DNA from: Aphanothece sacrum FPU1
GTDB taxonomy: Bacteria > Cyanobacteriota > Cyanobacteriia > Cyanobacteriales > Microcystaceae
Assembly: GCF_003864295.1 (NCBI RefSeq)
Contig: NZ_BDQK01000016.1
Span: 62,001-126,000 of the forward strand
Length of the DNA stretch: 64,000 nt
Reading direction: 5' to 3'
The notes under the pieces were generated by a model that was not told where the DNA came from, did no database searches, and saw nothing but the letters and a program-made list of their open reading frames with translations. Position 1 is the stretch's first letter. Each line of letters opens with the position of its first letter. Positions 52,836 to 63,410 of the stretch are shown in pieces. A program made the position numbers and the translations under genes.

Positions 52836-53666
52836 ATGGAACAAACCACCCTTAACGAACGAGAGATTTTTCTAGATATTGCTACCGAAGCAGTCATGAG
52901 TGCTGGAGTCATTTTACAAGATCTCTTAGGTCAACTAGAAAAGATTGAAGAAAAAGGCAGACCCGGAGATTTAGTCACGGAAGCGGATAAAAAAGCAGAA
53001 ACCGCTATTTTAGAAGTTTTAGGTCGTCGCGTTCCCCATCATCGCATTTTAGCTGAAGAATCAGGAAAATTAGGGGCAATCGAAAGTGATTATTTATGGG
53101 CCATTGATCCCTTAGATGGAACAACAAATTATGCTCATAGTTACCCCATGTCTGCCGTTTCTGTGGGATTATTATTAGGAGGTGTTTCTTTAGTCGGGGC
53201 AGTATATAATCCCTTTCGTCGGGAATTATTCCGAGGAGCCAGGGGATTGGGTGCTACTCTTAATTATCGCCCGATTCGCGTGTCTAAAACCACTGAATTA
53301 AGCAAAAGCTTACTGGTAACGGGATTTGCTTATGATCGACGAGAGACAAAAGATACTAATTATCCCGAATTTTGTTATCTAACCCATCTGACTCAGGGTG
53401 TACGTCGTAGTGGTTCAGCTTCCTTAGATTTAACCGATGTCGCTTGTGGACGGTTAGATGGTTACTGGGAACGGGGGTTAAGTCCTTGGGATATTGCCGC
53501 CGGAATTGTTATTTTAGAGGAAGCTGGGGGGAAAATTACCGCTTATGATGAAAGTCCTTTAAGTATTGAGTCAGGTCGTCTTTTAGCCACTAATGGAATT
53601 ATTCACCATCAGGTTAGTCAAGAGTTAAATGAGGCCTTACCTTGGCTCAAAAGCTTCTATAAATAA
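52836..53666 (+). CDS. suhB-like: Inositol-1-monophosphatase family protein
   Basis: A 276-residue FIG-superfamily phosphatase. Metal-binding motifs: VTEADKKAE, LAEESG, the signature WAIDPLDGTTNYAHSYP and the late ERGLSPWDIAAGIVILEEAGG. The substrate could be inositol phosphates or histidinol phosphate; hisZ lies 1.2 kb downstream, which makes a histidine role conceivable but not shown. Confidence 0.93.
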   Translation: MEQTTLNEREIFLDIATEAVMSAGVILQDLLGQLEKIEEKGRPGDLVTEADKKAETAILEVLGRRVPHHRILAEESGKLGAIESDYLWAIDPLDGTTNYAHSYPMSAVSVGLLLGGVSLVGAVYNPFRRELFRGARGLGATLNYRPIRVSKTTELSKSLLVTGFAYDRRETKDTNYPEFCYLTHLTQGVRRSGSASLDLTDVACGRLDGYWERGLSPWDIAAGIVILEEAGGKITAYDESPLSIESGRLLATNGIIHHQVSQELNEALPWLKSFYK

Positions 53667-53896
53667 CGTAAAAATGTTATAATATTACCAGTGAATCTCT
53701 AAATTGTCTAGATTTCTCATTGTTACCTTTCCCTGTAAAAATACATAGTCGATGGGTTATTTAACAAAAATCATAATCCACTTATGTTGCGTAATTTAGT
53801 TTAGCCAATGTTCAAAAAATTATTTCCCATTTCCAGACAAACGTTACAGCTAATATTTTTAGCTAACCGATATAATTAAAGGTGGGTTGGCAGTTT

Positions 53897-54790
53897 ATGT
53901 CGTCTTTTCCAATCCAACAAGGACTATTTAAGTACGATTTGGCCGATCATTTTGCTATTTTAGGGGTTCCCCTAGATGCTGAACCTCGGCAAATTCGTCA
54001 ACGATATCTAAAAATAGCCTATCGTCTTCATCCTGATACCTGTAAAGCTACAACAGAACGGGAGAAACAACGGGCCAGTAAAATTTTATCAAAATTAGTC
54101 AATCCTGCCTACGAAACCCTATCTAAAGAGCGTTCCCGCACAGAATATCTATTAGTCTTGTCTCAAATGGGGCAAAATTTAGCTCTCGAATTAAGTAGTA
54201 TGACTTTAGCGTCCGAAGAAGCGCAGAAACTCACTCGGTCTGTTCATAATATCGATTTGATGTATCATAAGCTGATGTTACCCTTAATGAGTGAGCAATA
54301 CAAAGATTTAGATGCTCTATTTCCTAAAATTGCTCAAATTAGCGAATTAAATTTAGTCTATTTAATGTTAAAACAGGGAACACAAGTTAAACCAAAACCC
54401 CAACCTAAAAAAATCACCCCTCCTCCACAACCCCCTAAACCATCCCCAGAAACTCCGCCTGTTTCTCCTGTGGCCACTGCTTTACGGCGAGCGCAAGAAT
54501 ATCTCGATCGCAATAATATCTCCCAAGCAATTACAGAATTACGAGAAGCTCTCAAAACAGAACCTAATAACGGGACTTGTCATGGGTTGTTAGGATTAGC
54601 TTATTTGCGAGAAAATCAAGTAACTATGGCTAAAGTTCATATTAACAAAGCTCGCAAAGTTAGTCCTCAAGATCCCATTGTGATTAATGCCAAAGAAGCT
54701 TTAGATAGACTTGCTCCCGATAAGAGCAAACCCAAAGATCAAGACAAAGGAGGGGGATTATTTGGTTCTCTATTCGGTAAAAAAAAGTAG
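53897..54790 (+). CDS. J-domain protein with TPR repeats
   Basis: A 297-residue co-chaperone-like protein. The J domain (about 12-80) has the HPD motif in YLKIAYRLHPDTCKA. A helical middle and a proline-rich linker (PPPQPPKPSPETPPVSP) lead to TPR repeats (about 195-275; ALRRAQEYLDRNNISQAITEL, HGLLGLAYLRENQVTMAKVHI). It should recruit DnaK to partners bound by the TPR. ATG 53897 is chosen over GTG 53882. Confidence 0.88.
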   Translation: MSSFPIQQGLFKYDLADHFAILGVPLDAEPRQIRQRYLKIAYRLHPDTCKATTEREKQRASKILSKLVNPAYETLSKERSRTEYLLVLSQMGQNLALELSSMTLASEEAQKLTRSVHNIDLMYHKLMLPLMSEQYKDLDALFPKIAQISELNLVYLMLKQGTQVKPKPQPKKITPPPQPPKPSPETPPVSPVATALRRAQEYLDRNNISQAITELREALKTEPNNGTCHGLLGLAYLRENQVTMAKVHINKARKVSPQDPIVINAKEALDRLAPDKSKPKDQDKGGGLFGSLFGKKK

Positions 54791-54815
54791 GTTGGGTTGA
54801 GGAACGAAACCCAAC
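54791..54815. repeat. Dispersed palindrome, copy 2
   Basis: Identical to 4372-4396; begins on the base after the J-domain gene stop codon, where it may act as terminator. Confidence 0.8.
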
Positions 54816-54866
54816 AAACCCGAATTCTAATACATCAAAACGCCCTAATAACTGTTTACTATTTTT

Positions 54867-56087
54867 ATGATTCATCAAGCACCCGCAGGGGCCAGAGATT
54901 TACTCCCCCTAGAAGTTGTTCAAAAAGCCTGGATCAATGATCGTCTACAAGATGTCTTTGGCCAATGGGGTTATCAACGCATTGTCACTTCTACTATTGA
55001 ATGGTTAGATACTCTCATGGCCGGGGGTGCTATTGAACCTTCTACAGTCATTCAACTTCAGGATAACTCTTCTGGACAATTAGGCTTAAGACCTGAATTA
55101 ACTGCCTCTATCGCCCGTGCTGCGGTGACTCGTATGGCTGATAATAGTCATCCCCAACGTCTTTGTTATCGGGCTAATGTCTTTCGTAATCCGCCTATGG
55201 GCTATCATGGCAAACAATTAGAATTTTATCAGGCCGGGGTAGAATTATTGTTTGTGGGGGGCGTTTTAGCTGATGCAGAAATTCTCTTATTAGCTGCTCA
55301 ATGTCTTCAACAGTTAGGCTTTCCTCAGTGGCATTTAATGGTTGGAGAGGCCGGTTTAACGCGATCGCTACTTTCAGTATTTCCAGACCCTTTAAGGGAA
55401 CAGGTGCGAGACTGTTTAGCTCAACTTGATTATGTTAGTTTAGAAAATTTAGATTATCATTCTACAGATTTACAACAAAGGGCTAAATTACTGTTTAATT
55501 TACGGGGAAATCCGGCGGATGTACTAGAAAAAGTGATGGGTTTAGAGCTAGATGAGAGGGGACAACAAAGTTTAACTAATCTTAAATCTCTGGTAGACCT
55601 GATTAATGAAAGTTCTGGGACTCCTTTACCCTTGACCTTAGATTTGAGTTTGATTCAAACCTTTGATTATTATACGGGAATTGTGTTTAAGGTAATTGGT
55701 CAAACGGATAACCAACTGCGGGTTTTAGGGCAAGGAGGACGTTACGACCAATTATTAGGGGTTTATCATCCTCAAGGAAAATCTGCCCCTGGTATTGGCT
55801 TTTCTCTCAATTTGGAGGAATTACACGCTGGTTTGTTGAAGACCTCAATATTACCCCAAACTCCCCCTATTATTGATTGGTTAGTGATTCCTCGAACTCC
55901 CCAAGCTCAAGGGTCGGCCTTACGTCATGCTCAAACCCTAAGAAATACTCCCAACCAAGGACGGGTAGAAATTGACTTAGGGGGACGCTCATCAACAGAA
56001 ATCCATGATTATGCCCTTGAGTGTTCGATTAAAAATTTAGCTTGGGTTGACCATGACGAAACAGTTGTTATTGAAAATTTATTTTAA
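54867..56087 (+). CDS. hisZ: ATP phosphoribosyltransferase regulatory subunit
   Basis: A 406-residue HisRS-like protein without tRNA-synthetase activity; it activates the short HisG in the first step of histidine synthesis. It starts QAPAGARDLLPLEVVQ, with LRPELTASIARAAVTRM and FDYYTGIVFKVIG plus GGRYDQLLG. The anticodon-binding domain of HisS is absent. It overlaps the convergent SepF-like gene by 9 bp. Confidence 0.93.
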   Translation: MIHQAPAGARDLLPLEVVQKAWINDRLQDVFGQWGYQRIVTSTIEWLDTLMAGGAIEPSTVIQLQDNSSGQLGLRPELTASIARAAVTRMADNSHPQRLCYRANVFRNPPMGYHGKQLEFYQAGVELLFVGGVLADAEILLLAAQCLQQLGFPQWHLMVGEAGLTRSLLSVFPDPLREQVRDCLAQLDYVSLENLDYHSTDLQQRAKLLFNLRGNPADVLEKVMGLELDERGQQSLTNLKSLVDLINESSGTPLPLTLDLSLIQTFDYYTGIVFKVIGQTDNQLRVLGQGGRYDQLLGVYHPQGKSAPGIGFSLNLEELHAGLLKTSILPQTPPIIDWLVIPRTPQAQGSALRHAQTLRNTPNQGRVEIDLGGRSSTEIHDYALECSIKNLAWVDHDETVVIENLF

Positions 56088-56423
56088 AGATGGGGATGGT
56101 TGTTTATTTTTTAGATAAGGGGACACGGGAGCAGGAGCGGAACGACTAGACTTAATTTCTACTTGATTAGGGACAAACAAAAAGGTCTTTTCCCCAATCC
56201 AAAATGTCTGTCCGTCAATGGCACAAGTTCCCCCTGCCATCCAGTCTACCACTCGCTGAGCTTGCTCTGCGTTTAAACGGTCTAAGACCAAAATTACTGT
56301 CTTGCGTTGTTGTAACAGTTGAAGGGCCTGGCCCGTTTCTTCTACTGTTTTGACTATTTTCACAACAACTTCAGCTTGAGAGAATTCCTGAACAGACCAA
56401 TCGAGTCGGGATGTGTTTTGCAT
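56079..56423 (-). CDS. SepF-like cell division protein
   Basis: A 114-residue protein with a SepF (DUF552) fold: VVVKIVKTVEETGQALQLLQQRKTVILVLDRLNAEQAQRVVDWMAG and TFLFVPNQVEI. It lacks the N-terminal membrane-targeting helix and linker of the main cyanobacterial SepF, so it may be a second, short SepF paralogue. The C-terminal tail is basic and proline-rich. Confidence 0.8.
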   Translation of the reverse strand: MQNTSRLDWSVQEFSQAEVVVKIVKTVEETGQALQLLQQRKTVILVLDRLNAEQAQRVVDWMAGGTCAIDGQTFWIGEKTFLFVPNQVEIKSSRSAPAPVSPYLKNKQPSPSLK

Positions 56424-56865
56424 TATCTGGTGTTTTAATCGTATGTATTAGTAAAAACTGTCATAAAATTAAACGAATTCAGTAAAATTATTCTCTAAAA
56501 TAACTGAATTTTCGGGTTTATATTGTATTATTAATAACATTTTCTGAATCATTCAATCCCTTCTCCTTGAGATAAAATATTAGGAAAAACGGCTCAGAGA
56601 CAGATTTATAGGCAAATATAGACAATAAAATTATCATCAAATATCTCCATATTTCTTACTATATAAAAAGTGTATGTAAAACCAAAGGAAGATTTATTTG
56701 ATTGATCTTACTCTTAAATTTTTATTGGTGTCATTCTTTGAGATCTCATCATTGTTAGAGAAAAAATATACTCTAAAAGACCTCTTGTGAAGTCTAACAC
56801 AATTATTCAGGCAAGATCATTAAGACAATCTAAAGCTTTGAGCATTTTGACTTAATTCTATTGAT
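56424..56865. other. Gene-free stretch
   Basis: This 442-bp AT-rich region lies upstream of the SepF-like gene and downstream of the frameshifted caspase-like gene. No RNA gene, repeat or strong terminator was recognised. Confidence 0.55.
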
Positions 56866-58469
56866 CTAATTTTTTTTGCCAACTCGCGATCGCTTGTTGT
56901 GCTTGGTCATAAGAGATAGTATTATGAGGCACTAAGCGAGCGGTTTTAATGGCTAAAGAGAATTGTCCTTGAGTCCCCCTGATCTTAGCTAAATTATAAA
57001 TCCGTTGACTCCACTGTTGAATAAATTGTTGCGCGATGTCATAATCTAGTTCCCCTGGATTAATATGACGAAGGGTGGTAATTGCTCGATTGTAGGAAGA
57101 AGCCTTGCTGTGGTCGAATTAACCCAAGTGCTGCATCAATCAAAACTTGATTATATTGCTTTTGTTGGCTAAGTTTTTGCCAATTTTGCAGGTATTTTTG
57201 AGCTAACAAATAAAGAGTTTTTTGTTCTTGAGGTACTAATTGAGCAGCGATAATCGCTCCCTCAAAATCTCCTTTCATTGCTCGTCCTTGGGCAATTTCT
57301 AAAATAGCTTCACTCCACCGGATAATACTGGTTTGCGCTTCATTATAAAAAGGAGTATCAGGATAAATTTGACGAGCAAGGGCAATGCTTTGACTAAAAC
57401 GGGATGCTTGATGAATACTTAAGGTAATTTTAGCCTTATTTAAAATCTCTCTATTTTTCTGACTTTCTTCCTTACCATTCCAGAAATTTGAGTTATTAAA
57501 AAGTAGAAAGAATGACCCAAATAATCCCATTAATAAAACAATTCCTCCCCCTAAAAAGAACCCTTTTCGTTTAGGAGATGATGGGGTGATGGAGTGGGGT
57601 GATGGGGTGGGGTGATGGGGTGATGGGGTGATGGGGTGATGGGATGATGGGGTGATGGGATGATGATGTGAGGAAACAGCAGCAACTTTCGGTTGAGGTA
57701 AAGGGGGTAAAGTCAGGGTAGGAAGGGTGACTAATGGTTTATTGACAACAGGTCTTGAACGTTGTTTAACTGGTACTGGGGGGGAAGGGATGAGGGGTTG
57801 ACGACTGGTTTGAGGAGTCGGTGTAATGACTACCAGTTTATGGGAAGATTTGACCCCAAGCAATCTTTCCTGGAGATAAGCTTCTAATGCGCTTAAGGTG
57901 AGATGATGACCATAGTAGCGTAGAGCTTCTAATAGGGCTGTAGTAAATTTAACCCCTTGAGAGGAATTTTGATAGGGTTCACGGTATAAAATCAGTTTAA
58001 TTCCTCTCTTTTGGGCAAAATCAAGGATTTGTTCCCCTAATCTACTATCTCCCACTATAGGGTAAAGATCGAGGACAATGATTAGTTGTTGTATACTACG
58101 TTGTAATCTTTCTAAAAGCGATCGCAGATGTATTCCGGTTTCAGCAATAGCTTGGAGTTGACCATCAATAGGCATTAAATAGTCTTGTCCTTGATAATTA
58201 ATACCATACCCTTGAAAGAAAAACCAACCCATTTTGACAGGAATTGATCCATTATTGATCCATTGTCGAATATTCTCTTGATTGGGATAAGTAGAATTTT
58301 TCCCAGGAGAAGGAGAAGTATCCGTTAATAATTGTAATTGATGAGAGGGAATGTGAGCGTCTTCAAAAAAATAGCGATAGATAGCTTGAGCATTGGTTTC
58401 AGAACTTTTTAAGGGGGGACAATGAAGATAATAATCAATACCGATAACTATAGCTCGAAAATTTTCCAT
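56866..58469 (-). pseudogene. Pseudo-caspase (C14-like) membrane protein, frameshifted
   Basis: N-terminal caspase-like p20 domain (RAIVIGIDYY...), but the catalytic His is Y88 (FFFQGYG) and the Cys is Y136 (VLDLYP), so it should be inactive. A low-complexity His/Pro/Ser linker (about 260-300) is encoded by GATGGGGT repeats at 57580-57665; a membrane helix (about 305-325) and a C-terminal helical domain follow. The intact-looking frame ends at TAA 57060. A second frame (FDHSKASSYNRAITTLRH...) continues the same domain to a stop at 56866-56868, so one indel near 57110-57118 has broken the gene. Confidence 0.8.
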
Positions 58470-58542
58470 TCCTGCTGTTTACTGTTCAATGATTCTGCTG
58501 TTTAATACCTAGAGACTCAGTAAACACAGTTCCCGTTCCCAG

Positions 58543-59313
58543 TTATATAGAGGTTAGAAGAAATCGACGATTAAGGGGTTGAATAGGACGAGCATTTAAT
58601 GGAAAAATTTGTCGAAATTGATTAATTTGTGCTGAAGAAATTTCAATGGGTTCTTGAAAAACTACCCAATTAACAATTTCTGAACAAGGAGGGGTAGTTA
58701 AAGAGCCAAAATAACGATAACTATTACTATTAGTGGGTAAAAGTTCCGTCATAGATAAGGCAACTTCTTTGATAATTTTCTCAGAACTTTTATGATTTGG
58801 CATTGCTTTCCAAATTGGTTCTAGGATCTTATTTTCTGCTCCTTCTTTGAGAAAAACTCCGACAACAGCTAATAACCCTTGCTCATTTTTGTGAACAAAA
58901 TGTATTTCCATCGGATATTTTTCTCCGGTTATAGTATGTTCACTAGGATGGTGAAAATGAAACTGTAATAATTCAAATTTTGTCTGATCGAGAATCAGAT
59001 AATTACCCGGATTACTATTAACTTGAATGGTATGACCATTATTGATTAGTCGCAAGGGAATATTCTGATAAGAAATCTCAATTGGTTGCAGTTCAGACTT
59101 AATAGCTGATCTTAAGTCAATGGGAGATTGTTCATTACCGATTTTACAAGCTGCATAGTCTTGAGCAAGATCACCCCAATGTTCCGAATTATTATAGCCC
59201 CATTCTGCATGTTTTTCTCCAGCAATTGCTGCCATTAAAGAGGGATAGCTTAGGCTGAATGTTGTTGCTGCTAATCCAATAGGAATAGATGTGATTAGAG
59301 TCCGTCGTTTCAT
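58543..59313 (-). CDS. ecaA-like: Alpha-type carbonic anhydrase
   Basis: A 256-residue exported alpha carbonic anhydrase. The signal region RRTLITSIPIGLAATTFSLSY has a twin-arginine-like start. Zinc ligands are the histidines of LLQFHFHHPSEH and MEIHFVHKN; EQSPIDL and GSLTTPPCSEIVNWVV are family hallmarks. It hydrates CO2 in the periplasm or outside; the cyanobacterial EcaA type. Confidence 0.93.
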   Translation of the reverse strand: MKRRTLITSIPIGLAATTFSLSYPSLMAAIAGEKHAEWGYNNSEHWGDLAQDYAACKIGNEQSPIDLRSAIKSELQPIEISYQNIPLRLINNGHTIQVNSNPGNYLILDQTKFELLQFHFHHPSEHTITGEKYPMEIHFVHKNEQGLLAVVGVFLKEGAENKILEPIWKAMPNHKSSEKIIKEVALSMTELLPTNSNSYRYFGSLTTPPCSEIVNWVVFQEPIEISSAQINQFRQIFPLNARPIQPLNRRFLLTSI

Positions 59314-59517
59314 TTTGAGCCTCTATTGATTTTTTCCCAAATACTATTATTTTCATAATACCATATAATTTTTTATCTTTTAAATTGTTTATTTATAGAT
59401 GGAATATTAAACTTTTGTTTCCCTTAAGTTATAAAAATTAATCTTGAATCCTTAACTCTCAGGTATCTCTCAACAAGATTTCATTTTTAAGTGATTTAAT
59501 ATAAAGAGGAGTGATAA

Positions 59518-60384
59518 TTGAGGAATATTTTAAATATGCAACCCTTAAATCGTTATTTAATCTCTTTATCTGTCTTTATCTTACTATCTGGCTGTAGGGT
59601 CACTACTATTTCATCTTCTGGAAATAATTCATCAGTCGTTGCTAGTTCTGTTTCAGTTAGTAATGATACATTTAATTATAATAATTATGCTATAATCCTA
59701 AAAACGTATGTTAATAACCAAGGATTAATTAACTACAGAAGATTACAAAGTAATCGCCATTTATTAGATCAGTTTAATCAATCAATTGGAGAAGTTTCAT
59801 TAAGTAACTACGAATCTTGGAATGAGTCAGAAAAACTGGCTTTTCTCATTAATGCTTATAATGCTTTTACGTTACAATCCATTATTGATCAAACTCCGAT
59901 AAAAAGTAGTATTCGAGATATTCCTGGAGTTTGGAAGTTGCGTAAATTTAAAATTGCTGGACAAGAAAAAACTCTCGATAATATTGAACATGATACCATC
60001 CGCAAAGAGTTTAATGAACCTCGAATTCACGTGGCTTTAGTGTGTGCTGCTAAAAGTTGTCCTATTCTACACAATGAACCTTATACCTCTGAAAAACTTG
60101 ATCAACAATTACATAATCAAGTGGAAAAATTTATTAAGAGTTCTCAGGGTTTCCGCATAGATAAAGAGCAAGGTAAGGTTTATTTATCGTCTATTTTTGA
60201 ATGGTATGGGGATGATTGGAAAGCTAATTATGCTGCTAAAGAGGGATTTACCGGAAGTGAAACAGAACGGGCTGTTTTAAACTTTTTAAGTAATTATTTA
60301 CCTATAGACAATCAAGTTTATTTACGTCAAGGAAACTACAGAATTGATTATCTAAACTATGATTGGTCATTAAATAAACAATAA
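59518..60384 (+). CDS. DUF547-domain lipoprotein
   Basis: A 288-residue protein from TTG 59518, supported by AGAGGAG six bases upstream; ATG 59536 is also possible. A lipoprotein signal ends in LLSGC. The body contains WNESEKLAFLINAYNAFTL, SIRDIPGVWK and HVALVCAAKSCPIL, characteristic of DUF547. Function unknown. Confidence 0.85.
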   Translation: MRNILNMQPLNRYLISLSVFILLSGCRVTTISSSGNNSSVVASSVSVSNDTFNYNNYAIILKTYVNNQGLINYRRLQSNRHLLDQFNQSIGEVSLSNYESWNESEKLAFLINAYNAFTLQSIIDQTPIKSSIRDIPGVWKLRKFKIAGQEKTLDNIEHDTIRKEFNEPRIHVALVCAAKSCPILHNEPYTSEKLDQQLHNQVEKFIKSSQGFRIDKEQGKVYLSSIFEWYGDDWKANYAAKEGFTGSETERAVLNFLSNYLPIDNQVYLRQGNYRIDYLNYDWSLNKQ

Positions 60385-60489
60385 AATATATGGAAAATAT
60401 TAAGGATAATCATTAGATGTCTTTTTATTGTAAAATAGAATAAAGGCTTCCGATAAAGGATAACTTTAGCTCAAATTTTGTCAAGCATT

Positions 60490-62673
60490 ATGGACAGTTC
60501 TAATTCAATTTACAAAAAAATCAAAAAAGCCTTGACTAATGGCTCTATTTTACCAAAGTATAAGGCGACTTGGATTTTATTAGGAATTGTAGGATTTTTT
60601 TCTGCGATCGCTTTAGCTTGGTTATTAGGTGAAAAAAATATAGTTGAACTTTTTAATCAATTAAATATTTGGCAAGAACAGCCACTTTTGGGAATAGAAG
60701 TACCTATTAATAATCCTTTTTCTTTATATTTCCCCACACTAATCTTTTTTATTATTACTCAAGTGGTAATGAAATTATCTCCTCAACCTAAATATTGGTC
60801 ACGAGGAGTGATTATTTTGATTTTATTAGGATTAATAATTCGTTATTTTTTATGGCGAACGCTGTCTACATTAAATCTATCTAACCCGGTGGATGGTATC
60901 TTTAGCTTAGGTTTATTTTTGCTAGAATTAGTAGTAATTATCAGCAGCATAATTCAATTAGTTTTAAGGCTAAATATAAAAGAAAGACGACGAGAAGCAG
61001 ATCTCTATAGTCAAGCAGTTATTGAGGGAAGTTATCATCCTTCTGTTGATATTTTCATTCCCACTTATAACGAACATTATTTTATTTTAAAACGAACGGT
61101 AATCGGTTGTCAAGCTTTAAATTATGCCAATAAAGAAATTTATATTTTAGATGATACAAGACGAACTGAGATCAAACAATTAGCCGAAGAATTAGGATGT
61201 TATTATATTAACCGTCCAGATAATTTAGATGCTAAAGCGGGTAACATAAATCATGCTATTGCTCAAACTCAAGGAGATTTAATTGCGGTATTTGATGCTG
61301 ATTTTATTCCAACTAATAATTTTCTTGAGCGAACAGTTGGTTTTTTTCAAAAGAAGAAAATTGCTTTAATTCAAACTCCACAAAGCTTTTATAATTCTGA
61401 TCCTATTACTCGTAATTTAGGATTAGATAATATTGTTAATGCAGAAGAAGAAGTTTTTTATCGTCAAACAGAATTAGTCAACGATGCGGCAGGATGTGTA
61501 GTTTGTTGTGGGACATCTTTTGTGGTTAGACGAAGTTTATTAGAGGAAGTTGGAGGGTTTGTTACTGAGTCCATTTCTGAGGATTATTTAACAGGAATTC
61601 GTCTATCAGCAAGAGGATATGAGGTAATTTATCTTAATGAAAAATTGAGTGCTGGTTTAGCAGCAGAAAGTATTTCATCTTATATTGCTCAAAGATTACG
61701 TTGGGGTAGAGGAACTCTACAAGCTTTATTTATTAAGGAAAATCCTTTTACTATTGCTGGGTTAAATTTCAGACAAAGATTAGCTAATTTTCAGGGTATA
61801 ATTTTTTGGTTAAATGTAATTCATCGATCTATTTTTTTAGTAATTCCTTTTCTTTATTATTCTTGTGGTATTATCTTTTTTAAAGCTTCAAGTTCTGAAA
61901 TTATTTATCTATTTTTACCTTTGTGTATAACCCAAATTTCTGTATCAAGGTGGTTGAGTTCATATGCTCATTCTTGGTTCTTTTCTGAAATATATAGTTT
62001 AGTAAGTTGTGTTCCAGTTGCTATAAATAGTCTCAAAGTTATGCTTAACCCTTTTGAAACAAAATTTACGGTAACTCCTAAAGGTATTTCTCGCGAAAGA
62101 TACATTTATCATTGGAAATTAGCTTTTCCTTTAATCTTTCTTTTTGTCATTAACTTGATAAGTTTATTCTTCAATTTAAAAGAGGCATTAACTGAGATTA
62201 CTGGAATTAATTTAGGTTTATATTGGAGTACCTATAATTTAATAATTATAGGAGTTGCTTTATGTGCTTTTTTGGATAAACCACAACCCCAATTATCTGA
62301 AAGTTTTCCCATTAAGAAAAAAGTTAAGTTAATTAATTCAACTCAAACCTTAGAAGGAGAAACGATAGAGATTTCAGAACAGACTGCAATTGTTAAATTA
62401 CCGAATAATGTATCTTTAGATGGTGTTATTTTATTAGACATAGATAGGTTAAGATTAAAGAGTCAAATCATTGAGCAAAAAATAGTTAATCATGAAATAG
62501 AGATAAAGGTTCAATTTTTAAATTTAAATTTATCTCAAGAAAGACAACTTATTAATCTCTTATATTGTCAACCTGGTAGATGGAAATTCAAAGAGTTACA
62601 GAAGAATCCAGGAGAATTATATTCCTTGTGGTTAATGTTAAAAATAGTTTTGAGGAGAAAGATGGTTGTATAA
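60490..62673 (+). CDS. bcsA-like: Cellulose synthase-like GT2 glycosyltransferase with PilZ-like end
   Basis: A 727-residue membrane glycosyltransferase. Two to four N-terminal helices, then the GT2 domain with VDIFIPTYNE, DDTRR, the DxD segment VFDADFIPT, SISEDYLTG and the substrate motif QRLRWGRG, then four or more helices and a C-terminal region (about 610-715) of PilZ-like position. It would make a beta-glucan such as cellulose. No BcsB or BcsZ is adjacent. ATG 60490 is chosen over TTG 60478. Confidence 0.92.
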   Translation: MDSSNSIYKKIKKALTNGSILPKYKATWILLGIVGFFSAIALAWLLGEKNIVELFNQLNIWQEQPLLGIEVPINNPFSLYFPTLIFFIITQVVMKLSPQPKYWSRGVIILILLGLIIRYFLWRTLSTLNLSNPVDGIFSLGLFLLELVVIISSIIQLVLRLNIKERRREADLYSQAVIEGSYHPSVDIFIPTYNEHYFILKRTVIGCQALNYANKEIYILDDTRRTEIKQLAEELGCYYINRPDNLDAKAGNINHAIAQTQGDLIAVFDADFIPTNNFLERTVGFFQKKKIALIQTPQSFYNSDPITRNLGLDNIVNAEEEVFYRQTELVNDAAGCVVCCGTSFVVRRSLLEEVGGFVTESISEDYLTGIRLSARGYEVIYLNEKLSAGLAAESISSYIAQRLRWGRGTLQALFIKENPFTIAGLNFRQRLANFQGIIFWLNVIHRSIFLVIPFLYYSCGIIFFKASSSEIIYLFLPLCITQISVSRWLSSYAHSWFFSEIYSLVSCVPVAINSLKVMLNPFETKFTVTPKGISRERYIYHWKLAFPLIFLFVINLISLFFNLKEALTEITGINLGLYWSTYNLIIIGVALCAFLDKPQPQLSESFPIKKKVKLINSTQTLEGETIEISEQTAIVKLPNNVSLDGVILLDIDRLRLKSQIIEQKIVNHEIEIKVQFLNLNLSQERQLINLLYCQPGRWKFKELQKNPGELYSLWLMLKIVLRRKMVV

Positions 62674-62675
62674 AA

Positions 62676-62700
62676 CCCACACCAAGAAAAAAGGTGTGGG
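62676..62700. terminator. Bidirectional terminator between bcsA-like and psaL
   Basis: A perfect 8-bp stem CCCACACC / GGTGTGGG with a 9-nt A-rich loop, flanked by TTTT-type tracts on the psaL reading strand. It lies between the convergent stop codons. Confidence 0.8.
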
Positions 62701-62723
62701 CTATGGTTTTCCAAGAGAAATAC

Positions 62724-63203
62724 TTAACCGACTTTGCTAAGTACGTCTTGTATCAGACTCATATAAGGGCTTTGAGAGAGGAGATAGGCGAAAAACGCAC
62801 CACCACAACCACCAATGAAGAAACCATTGGCAAACTCTCCCCAACCTTCAGAAGTACCTAAATCTTCTGGCACATCAGGAGTGGTCAAAGTTGTTGTAGG
62901 TGCGCTCACACCAACAAATGCATACATTGATACAGCAATGGTTAAAATAGCGACTAATGCAACCGAAGCTAAGAGTCCGGCGGTACTTGCGTATTCGCTG
63001 TTACGTAAGGGGCCTAAAAGGGCAAAAGGGCCATAGAGGAAATAACCATGAGTCATGCCGACTTCTAAACCACGACGATTAGGGGATAAACCTTTACGGT
63101 AAGCAGGGAGATTTCTGATGAAAGTGAGAGTAAACCCTGAAGAATTAACAGGAGTGGCTAAGTTGCCAATTTGAGGATCTCCCCCATGTCCAATAATGTC
63201 CAT
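62724..63203 (-). CDS. psaL: Photosystem I reaction center subunit XI
   Basis: A 159-residue thylakoid protein that joins photosystem I monomers into trimers or tetramers. It has GDPQIGNLATPVNSSGFTLTF, FIRNLPAYRKGLSPNRRGLEVG and two to three membrane helices, ending LSQSPYMSLIQDVLSKVG. The start MDIIGHGG at 63203 matches the family; an in-frame ATG at 63260 would add 19 atypical residues. Confidence 0.95.
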   Translation of the reverse strand: MDIIGHGGDPQIGNLATPVNSSGFTLTFIRNLPAYRKGLSPNRRGLEVGMTHGYFLYGPFALLGPLRNSEYASTAGLLASVALVAILTIAVSMYAFVGVSAPTTTLTTPDVPEDLGTSEGWGEFANGFFIGGCGGAFFAYLLSQSPYMSLIQDVLSKVG

Positions 63204-63410
63204 TGTGATGAATTTCAAATGTGGTGATACTGTATTTACCCCCATGATAAAACTTTTCAAGTGTAGAGAATGGATAGGGGTACTGTTTCTAATCCGGCTT
63301 TTTTGTAATCACTCATCAATTTTTGAAAACCATCCCATTCTCAGTAGATCACAAAGTCAGTTTCAGAGAGGCGATTGCGACAAAACCGTGTTTTCATTAA
63401 TAAGTTTTAG

